From: a bacterium
GTDB lineage: Bacteria > Patescibacteriota > Minisyncoccia > Phycocordibacterales > Phycocordibacteraceae
Length of the DNA stretch: 8,966 nt
Direction of reading: 5' to 3'
NCBI GenBank assembly: GCA_021782685.1
Contig: JAJXUQ010000017.1
Location: forward strand, 1-8,966
This document shows positions 4,556 to 8,966 of the stretch, piece after piece. The notes beneath the pieces were generated by a model that was given only the letters and a program-made list of their open reading frames with translations, was not told where the DNA came from and did not search any database. The position numbers and the translations under genes are program-made. Numbering within the stretch: position 1 is the first letter of the stretch; every line of letters starts with the position of its first letter.

Positions 4556-5032
4556 TTAGAACACTTCTTCGGAAGAAACGTAGTCGAAATCATTTCGCTT
4601 ATATGCGAATATCTCGTCTTCCTTGAAGAATCGCGCGACTTCCGTCGCGCCGGCCTCGACGCTGTCGGAAGCGTGTACGATGTTCGACTGGGTCGAGAGA
4701 GAGAGGTCGCCGCGAATCGTGCCGGCAGCGGCCTCGTACCCCTTCGTCGGGCCGACGATGAGCCGCGTCGAGTCGACAGCATTGATGCCCGAGAGGGCGA
4801 CCACGACGACCGGCGAGGTTTTCATGAAGTTCTTAATGCCGCCGAAGAACGGCTTATCCTTGATGTGCGCGTAGTGCGCGTCTATGAGCGCATCCTCGAG
4901 TTGGATCATCTTCATGCCGACGATCTTGAGCCCCTTGCGCTCGAAGCGGCCGATGACTTCGCCCATGAGGCCGCGGTGCACCGCATCGGGCTTGAGGATG
5001 ATGAGCGTTTTCTCTTCTTTTGGGTGGGTCAT
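4556..5032 (-). CDS. ndk: Nucleoside diphosphate kinase
   Basis: Ndk moves the terminal phosphate of ATP to other (d)NDPs through a phosphohistidine, balancing nucleotide pools in the cytoplasm. The protein has 158 residues, close to the family norm of about 140-155. It shows EKTLIILKPDAVHRGLMGEVIGRFERKGLKI (7-37, with K14), then TRLIVGPTKGYEA (89-101), GTIRGDL (104-110) and the active-site NIVHASDS with H120 (usual form NxxHGSDS). The second half of the GPT loop (KGYEAAA) differs from the common NPxxAxP. The ATG at 5030-5032 is chosen because the catalytic fold begins within ten residues. A further in-frame ATG at 5110 would extend into map and add a hydrophobic stretch not seen in Ndk. It follows map by 43 nt across a T-rich spacer and no Shine-Dalgarno sequence is present. 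Confidence 0.95.
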   Translation of the reverse strand: MTHPKEEKTLIILKPDAVHRGLMGEVIGRFERKGLKIVGMKMIQLEDALIDAHYAHIKDKPFFGGIKNFMKTSPVVVVALSGINAVDSTRLIVGPTKGYEAAAGTIRGDLSLSTQSNIVHASDSVEAGATEVARFFKEDEIFAYKRNDFDYVSSEEVF

Positions 5033-5040
5033 AGACAAGT

Positions 5041-5073
5041 CGAAAAATAAAAAAAATAAAATCGCCAAGGCGG
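5041..5073 (-). terminator. Possible weak terminator / T-rich leader between map and ndk
   Basis: On the minus strand a short stem (CGCC-TT-GGCG) just after the map stop is followed by a T-rich run of about 19 nt containing only two A. This looks like a weak intrinsic terminator that may partly separate ndk from the ribosomal operon. The same U-rich stretch would lie in the ndk leader and could serve as an unstructured ribosome landing site. Confidence 0.35.
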
Positions 5074-5075
5074 GA

Positions 5076-5840
5076 TTATGCCGTAATGATACGCGCTCCG
5101 CTCTTTTCAATCAAGATGGTGTGCTCGAAGTGCGCGGAACGGGAACCGTCCTTCGTCCTGTAGGTATAGCCGTCGGGAGCGATGGTGACCGCCGCCGCGC
5201 CGGCGCTTGAGATAGGCTCGAGCGCAAGCACCATCCCCTCGACGAGCAGCGGGCCCGCGCCGGCGCGGCCGTAGTTCGGAATGAACGGTTCCTCGTGGAC
5301 GCGCTCGCCGACGCCGTGCCCGCCGAGCGATTTCACGATGGAAAAACCGGCGCGCTCGATCGTCGCGCCGATGGTATGCGATATGTCGCCGACGCGATTC
5401 CCCGGCAGCGCCTCGGCGATGCCCGCGGCGAGCGCTTCCTCGGTCGCACGGAGCAGTTTTCTCGAGAGCTCATCCACCTGCCCGACCGGAACCGTACAAG
5501 CCGCATCGACGATGATATCTTCGTGAACAAGCCCGAGATCGAGGCCGACGATATCGCCCTCTTTCAGCATTTTCCGCGATTCGTTCGGGATACCATGCAC
5601 GACCTCGTCGTTTATCGATACGCACAATGTCGCCGGGTACGGCCGGTGCGCTCCTTCGGGAGTGTAGCCGAGGAAAGCCGGCTCGTCGCCGCGCGAGCGA
5701 ATGAGACTCTCCGCCAGATCATCGAGCTCTTCAGCGGTTACTCCGGGCGCGACCGCGGCGCGCAGCGCTTCAAGCACCCGCGCGAGACGTCTCCCCGCTT
5801 CGAGGAGCTTCTCTCGCGTCCGAGCGTCTCGGACGATCAT
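5076..5840 (-). CDS. map: Methionine aminopeptidase, type I
   Basis: Map removes the N-terminal Met from new proteins as they leave the ribosome. The 254-residue length is typical of the bacterial type I enzyme. All five metal ligands are present: D101 (GLDLG), D112 (IVDAA), H175 (GGHGVG), E208 (LALEPI) and E239 (FEHTILI). The substrate-binding H82 (EVVHGIP) is also present. The N-terminal helical part (REKLLEAGRRLARVLEALRAAVAPGVT) and SINDEVVHGIP are standard. Compared with the common DVGVxxDGYxGDxA, the segment between the two Asp ligands (LGLVHEDIIVD) differs, but the 11-residue spacing is kept. The start ATG overlaps the adk stop as ATGA, so translation is probably coupled. The stop is TAA. 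The order secY-adk-map is conserved in many bacteria. Confidence 0.95.
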   Translation of the reverse strand: MIVRDARTREKLLEAGRRLARVLEALRAAVAPGVTAEELDDLAESLIRSRGDEPAFLGYTPEGAHRPYPATLCVSINDEVVHGIPNESRKMLKEGDIVGLDLGLVHEDIIVDAACTVPVGQVDELSRKLLRATEEALAAGIAEALPGNRVGDISHTIGATIERAGFSIVKSLGGHGVGERVHEEPFIPNYGRAGAGPLLVEGMVLALEPISSAGAAAVTIAPDGYTYRTKDGSRSAHFEHTILIEKSGARIITA

Positions 5841-6406
5841 TCTATGCCGAGCGCACTGCAGACGGCGGCGGAAATCTGTTCCGGCGTTTTCTCGCCGTCT
5901 ACCTCGATAAGCACGTCCGCGTTCGCGAACGTCCTGATCGACGGCTCGGTATGCGTGTAGTATTCCTTCAAGCGTTCGTCGACGACATGGTCGTCGGTGC
6001 GACCGGAAGTCTTTTTCCTTTCGTCGAGCCGGCGGAGAACCTCTTCGTCGGACACGGAGAGATACAGGACCAGGAACGGCCGGCCGAGCCAGCGGAGCGA
6101 GTCGATGACGAGCTCCGCTTCCGACACCTTCCTGCTGAACCCGTCGAAGATAGCGCCCGTATTTTCGGGGATCGAAAAAAGCGATTTCAGATAGAGATAA
6201 ATCGCAAACCAGTGCGGCTGCAGGAGTCCCGCGTCATTCTCTTCCTTCACCTTCCGGCCGACCGGCGTATCCTCCTGCGCGATAGCGCGGAAAAGATCGC
6301 CCGAGGTGAAGGCGAGCCAGCCGGTCTTTCCCGCGAGAAGTTTTGCCTGCGTGCTTTTGCCGGAACCGGGCTTTCCGACAAAAAATACTAGCGTATTTTT
6401 TTCCAT
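5837..6406 (-). CDS. adk: Adenylate kinase (AMP kinase family)
   Basis: Adk catalyses ATP + AMP to 2 ADP. The protein has 189 residues, which fits the short-LID form. The P-loop is GKPGSGKST at 11-19. The AMP-site SGDLFR (35-40, R40) and GLLQPHW correspond to the usual TGDMLR and GxLVPD. The segment normally reading DGFPRT is DGFSRK here (88-93), with Arg92 kept but Pro changed to Ser and Thr to Lys. The short LID is RRLDERKKTSGRTDD (125-139), with R136 and DD conserved. The place in secY-adk-map supports adenylate kinase, though the altered AMP loop leaves some doubt about preferred nucleotide. The ATG at 6404-6406 comes 18 bp after the secY stop. An extended -10 box (TGCTACAGT) ends 6 nt before the ATG, so a separate leaderless transcript is possible within the operon. 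Confidence 0.88.
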   Translation of the reverse strand: MEKNTLVFFVGKPGSGKSTQAKLLAGKTGWLAFTSGDLFRAIAQEDTPVGRKVKEENDAGLLQPHWFAIYLYLKSLFSIPENTGAIFDGFSRKVSEAELVIDSLRWLGRPFLVLYLSVSDEEVLRRLDERKKTSGRTDDHVVDERLKEYYTHTEPSIRTFANADVLIEVDGEKTPEQISAAVCSALGIE

Positions 6407-6412
6407 TCGTTC

Positions 6413-6421
6413 ACTGTAGCA
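6413..6421 (-). promoter_or_regulatory. Extended -10 box before adk
   Basis: TGCTACAGT on the minus strand occupies half of the 18-bp secY-adk spacer and ends 6 nt before the adk ATG. It differs in one base from the element before the beta-CASP gene and has identical spacing. It suggests an internal promoter giving leaderless adk-map mRNA. No -35 is evident. Confidence 0.5.
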
Positions 6422-6424
6422 CCT

Positions 6425-7699
6425 TTAGTACTCCCGAAGCGAGACCTGCGCTTCGATCTTCTGTGCAAGGTCAAGCGCGACTTGCACCGCGATAAGGAGC
6501 GCCGTACCTCCCAGCACGAGCGTCGTGATGCCGGTAAGCCCCTGGATAATGGAAGGCGCGACGGCAAGAAGGCCGAGGAAAGCGGCGCCCGGGAGAGTAA
6601 CGCGATTCACCACTCTGCCGATATACCCTTCAGTTTCGCGGCCGGGACGCACTCCGGGAATGAATGCTCCTGTCTTTTGAAGATCGTCGGCGACGCGGTG
6701 AGGCTCGAAGGTAACCGCGGTGTAGAAATACGTGAACAGCACGACGAAGACGAAGTACACCATGCCGTACTTCCACGGGTCTGAAAGGAACGCGGTGTAC
6801 CAGAGTGCCGCGGCGGAAGCGAAAGAGACGTGCGCGGCGGCAAGCATCGAGAGCGCCATCTGCGGCAAGAGGAGGAGCGAGAGCGCGAAAATGATCGGAA
6901 TCACGCCTGCCTGTAGGAGACGGATGGGGAGGTAGGTCGCGGCACCTTGCGAGAGCGCCGCGCCGCGCACGGCGCGCGCGTAGGCGATCGGTATGGAGCG
7001 TTCGGCGTCGGAAACGACGACGACCGCGTAGATCATCGCGAGCGCGAGGACGAGAAAGGCGAGATAGCTCGGGATATTCGCCACCGAAGCGGTGAAAAGG
7101 GTTTCCGAAATACCCGAAGGAAGGCGCGAAAGGATTCCCGCGAGGATGATGAGCGAGACGCCGTTGCCGATGCCGAATTCGGTGACCAGCTCGCCGATCC
7201 AGGTAAGGAGCAGCGAGCCGCTTGCGACGAGCGCGATATTCGCGACGAGCGCCATGGAGCCCAGGTGCGCTATGACGCCCTGGCTCTCGAGAAGAAACAG
7301 GAAGCCGACGGCTTGCAGAACGGCGATCGGGACGGTGAGGAGGCGGCTCCACTGGATGAACTTTGCGCGTCCGGACTCGCCTTCCTCGAAGTAGGCTTGC
7401 TTCACTTGCGGGAAGATGATGGTACCGAGCTGCATGATGATGGAAGCGGTGATATAGGGACCGACGCCGAGCATGACGATCGAGAGTTGCGAGAGCCCGC
7501 CGCCTGAAAAGATATTCAAAAGACCGAAGAACTGATTGTTCGCGAAGAAGGATGCGAGCGCCGCCTTGTCGACGCCCGGGATCGGTACCGAAGCGAGGAG
7601 GCGGAATATGACGAGCGCGCCGGCAAGAAAAAGGATGCGGTTCCGTATCTCGGCGTCACCGAAAGCGAGTTTGAGCTTGTGGATGAAGGAATTAAGCAT
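6425..7699 (-). CDS. secY: Preprotein translocase subunit SecY
   Basis: SecY forms the protein-conducting channel of the inner membrane. The protein has 424 residues, typical for bacteria (about 420-445), with about ten hydrophobic segments. The first follows a short amphipathic start, MLNSFIHKLKLAFGDAEIRNR. Family signatures are visible: GVGPYITASIIMQL (78-91), FGIGNGVSLII (175-185), ERSIPIAYARAVRG (233-246), LQAGVIPIIFA (262-272), and ADDLQKTGAFIPGVRPGRETEGYI (337-360), whose loop contacts the ribosome and SecA. The start ATG lies inside rplO: the genes overlap by 8 nt, so SecY translation is probably coupled to uL15. No Shine-Dalgarno sequence is seen. It sits in its usual place at the end of the spc operon, before adk and map. 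Confidence 0.97.
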   Translation of the reverse strand: MLNSFIHKLKLAFGDAEIRNRILFLAGALVIFRLLASVPIPGVDKAALASFFANNQFFGLLNIFSGGGLSQLSIVMLGVGPYITASIIMQLGTIIFPQVKQAYFEEGESGRAKFIQWSRLLTVPIAVLQAVGFLFLLESQGVIAHLGSMALVANIALVASGSLLLTWIGELVTEFGIGNGVSLIILAGILSRLPSGISETLFTASVANIPSYLAFLVLALAMIYAVVVVSDAERSIPIAYARAVRGAALSQGAATYLPIRLLQAGVIPIIFALSLLLLPQMALSMLAAAHVSFASAAALWYTAFLSDPWKYGMVYFVFVVLFTYFYTAVTFEPHRVADDLQKTGAFIPGVRPGRETEGYIGRVVNRVTLPGAAFLGLLAVAPSIIQGLTGITTLVLGGTALLIAVQVALDLAQKIEAQVSLREY

Positions 7700-8144
7700 T
7701 GCTTGTACCGCCCGAGGCGAGAAGCGCGGCGCGAGCTGACGCTGAGAGCGCGCAATTCTTCACGACGAGCGCTTTGGTGAGCTTCCCGGTACCGAGTATC
7801 TTTACTGCCGGCGCACGGCCCTTCGAGCGGCGCACAAGCCCTTTCAAGAGGAGCGAAGCCGGCGACACCGTCTCGCCAGACTCATACGCTGCCTCAAGCG
7901 CCGCGATATTCACGGCGGCGAAGGAGATCCGGTTCGTCCGAACCGTGCGCGAACGATTCTCCCCGTGGCCGCGGCGCTTCGGGAGCTTTTTTATGAAATC
8001 GCGTACTTCCGGACGGACCTTGTGTCCGGCGCGCGCGGTCTGCCCTTTCCCGCCGTGGCCGCTTGTCTTGCCGCGCTTCCCGCCGCGGCCGACCGGTGCG
8101 GGCTTGCGGTGCTTGGTACGAGGAGCAAGTGAGTGGAGTTGCAT
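7692..8144 (-). CDS. rplO: 50S ribosomal protein uL15
   Basis: This 150-residue, strongly basic protein shows the uL15 pattern. The N-terminus is MQLHSLAPRTKHRKPAPVGRGGKRGKTSGHGGKGQTARAG (typical: lhdLkPapGsrkkrKRVGRGxgSGxGKTaGRGhKGQkaRsG). The middle is KKLPKRRGHGENR, and the C-terminal globular domain has the VKILGTGKLTKALVV signature at about 113-127. It binds 23S rRNA in a late step of 50S assembly. The start follows rpsE by 10 nt. In most bacteria rpmD (uL30) separates rpsE and rplO; here no open frame fits between them. The leader before the ATG reads TCTCCTTCGT, the complement of a Shine-Dalgarno rather than one. The stop overlaps the secY start. Confidence 0.95.
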   Translation of the reverse strand: MQLHSLAPRTKHRKPAPVGRGGKRGKTSGHGGKGQTARAGHKVRPEVRDFIKKLPKRRGHGENRSRTVRTNRISFAAVNIAALEAAYESGETVSPASLLLKGLVRRSKGRAPAVKILGTGKLTKALVVKNCALSASARAALLASGGTSNA

Positions 8145-8154
8145 ACGAAGGAGA

Positions 8155-8769
8155 TTAGTTCGCGCGAAGCAGACGGAGCGCAGCGATGGTCGCGCGGGCG
8201 ATCGTCAGCTTGTTCTTGGAACGCGTGTGGATCTTCGCCACGACGTCGGTAACGCCGCCGAGGTCGAGCACGGTACGCATCGCCGAGCCCGCGACGAGCC
8301 CGCGGCCGGATGAGGGGATGATCTCAACCGTGGAAGACGCGTACTTCGCCCGTACCTGGTGCGGGATCGAGCCGGAGGCGGTGCGGGTAATCGTAAGAAG
8401 ATGCTTCTTCGCGTCGCGCGTCGCTTTGTCTATGGCCAATGCGGTATCGGCCCCCTTCCCGAGACCGACGCCGACACGGCCCTTTCTGTCGCCGATGACG
8501 ACGACGAGACTGAAGCTGAAACGGCGTCCGCCCGCCATCACGCGCGCGACGCGCCGGACATCTATGGTGACCTGATCGAATTCGCCGCGTTCACGCGGTG
8601 CGCGCGTACGCGCGCTGCTCCTCGGAGCGCGACTGCGCAAAGATCCGCGGCTGCGTTCGGCGTGCGCGTTTGCGACAGCCGAAGCTATCGGCGTCGCCTC
8701 TGCCGATGAAGCTGCGGTTTCCAGCTCCGTCTGTACCGTCTCTTGCTCTTGTTCCAAGGTCGTAGTCAT
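8155..8769 (-). CDS. rpsE: 30S ribosomal protein uS5
   Basis: uS5 helps decoding fidelity and mRNA unwinding at the 30S entry channel. The conserved body runs from about residue 64 to 204: FDQVTIDVRRVARVMAGGRRFSFSLVVVIGDRKGRVGVGLGKG (64-106), then SSTVEIIPSSGRGLVAGSAMRTVLDLGGVTDVVAK. The total of 204 residues is longer than E. coli uS5 (167) because of an N-terminal extension of about 60 residues. The first part of the extension is Glu/Thr/Ala-rich (1-38) and the second Arg/Ser-rich (39-61). The C-terminus stops after IARATIAALRLLRAN and lacks the 20-25 residue tail found in E. coli. The ATG at 8767-8769 is chosen because it follows the rplR stop by 14 nt and has CATAAT 6 nt upstream. A shorter start cannot be excluded, since no Met lies at the family's usual start. 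Confidence 0.93.
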   Translation of the reverse strand: MTTTLEQEQETVQTELETAASSAEATPIASAVANAHAERSRGSLRSRAPRSSARTRAPRERGEFDQVTIDVRRVARVMAGGRRFSFSLVVVIGDRKGRVGVGLGKGADTALAIDKATRDAKKHLLTITRTASGSIPHQVRAKYASSTVEIIPSSGRGLVAGSAMRTVLDLGGVTDVVAKIHTRSKNKLTIARATIAALRLLRAN

Positions 8770-8775
8770 ACGTAA

Positions 8776-8781
8776 ATTATG
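8776..8781 (-). promoter_or_regulatory. -10-like CATAAT before rpsE
   Basis: CATAAT (5/6 match to TATAAT) on the minus strand lies in the 14-bp rplR-rpsE spacer and ends exactly 6 nt before the rpsE ATG. This is the same spacing as before the exonuclease, beta-CASP and adk genes. It is not preceded by TGn and sits inside an operon, so it may be a chance match in an AT-rich spacer. Confidence 0.35.
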
Positions 8782-8783
8782 CG

Positions 8784-8966
8784 CTAAAAAGCGAGCCCTT
8801 CCTGGCGCGCCGCGTCGGCGAGGGTCTTTACCTGCCCGCCATAGCGATATCCTCCCCGATCGAAAACGATCGAGGTGATCCCGGCAACCTTTGCCGCCTT
8901 CGCGATCGCCTCGCCGACCGCTTTGGCCTGCATGGATTGCGACCCCTTGAACTCGCGTCCGTGCAG
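8784..8966 (-). CDS. rplR: 50S ribosomal protein uL18, C-terminal part (runs off the window)
   Basis: The last 60 codons and the TAG stop can be read on the minus strand; the 5' end lies beyond the right edge. The segment contains GSQSMQAKAVGEAIAKAAKVAG followed by ITSIVFDRGGYRYGGQVKTLADAARQEGLAF. The motif VFDRGGYRYxGxVKALADAAREGGL is the C-terminal hallmark of uL18, the protein that carries 5S rRNA into the large subunit. Its place directly upstream of rpsE is the standard spc-operon order. At about 115-120 residues for the family, roughly half of the gene is outside the window. Confidence 0.95.
   Translation of the reverse strand: MHGREFKGSQSMQAKAVGEAIAKAAKVAGITSIVFDRGGYRYGGQVKTLADAARQEGLAF

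Noticed and set aside
1..8966. CRISPR array, insertion sequence, prophage or defence genes
   Set aside because: There are no direct repeats with spacers, no transposase or integrase motifs and no terminal inverted repeats; the content is housekeeping plus two nucleases.

Overview
This GC-rich window carries a compact, mostly housekeeping stretch of a bacterial chromosome. The best guess at its source is a Candidate Phyla Radiation (Patescibacteria) organism, probably of Parcubacteria type. The main reason is that rpsE (uS5) is followed directly by rplO (uL15), with no rpmD (uL30) between them. Loss of uL30 is a known trait of CPR genomes. Other supporting signs are very short spacers, overlapping genes, and no Shine-Dalgarno sequence at any of the eleven start codons that can be examined. 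TGA is used as a stop (exonuclease, beta-CASP nuclease, adk), so the TGA-to-glycine code of Gracilibacteria/Absconditabacteria does not apply. I cannot resolve a lower rank.

Layout. Positions 1-74 are intergenic, with a run of 12 C followed by a G-quadruplex-like G-rich tract. A DEDDy-type 3'-5' exonuclease (75-776, minus) is transcribed divergently from an exported phospholipase-D-family nuclease with a C-terminal OB-fold-like domain (802-1710, plus). Only 25 bp separate the two genes, and this gap holds the palindrome AGTATACT, which reads as a -10 box on both strands. Next comes the translation operon infC-rpmI-rplT (1760-2876, plus), which ends at a perfect 42-bp palindromic terminator shared with the convergent minus-strand gene. 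Everything after that is on the minus strand.

The minus strand, read in transcription order from the right edge, carries rplR (partial), rpsE, rplO, secY, adk, map and ndk. This is the distal part of the spc ribosomal-protein operon, the Sec channel, adenylate kinase and methionine aminopeptidase, followed by nucleoside diphosphate kinase. After ndk there is a 175-nt stretch with its own -10 box, 5' and 3' ends that can pair, and an intrinsic terminator. It looks like a small structured RNA, and 6S RNA is my leading guess. A beta-CASP metallo-beta-lactamase nuclease (2917-4308) follows.

How the parts work together. Ribosomal proteins uS5, uL15, uL18, bL20 and bL35 and initiation factor IF3 build and start the ribosome. 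SecY and Map handle nascent proteins. Adk and Ndk balance nucleotide pools. The beta-CASP enzyme probably processes RNA.

The most interesting signals are non-coding. They are the candidate 6S-like RNA; a -10 hexamer placed exactly 6 nt before the ATG of four genes, which suggests leaderless mRNAs; a 12-nt sequence repeated just before the infC and rplT starts; and the symmetrical divergent promoter. All RNA folds and promoter calls here were made by eye.
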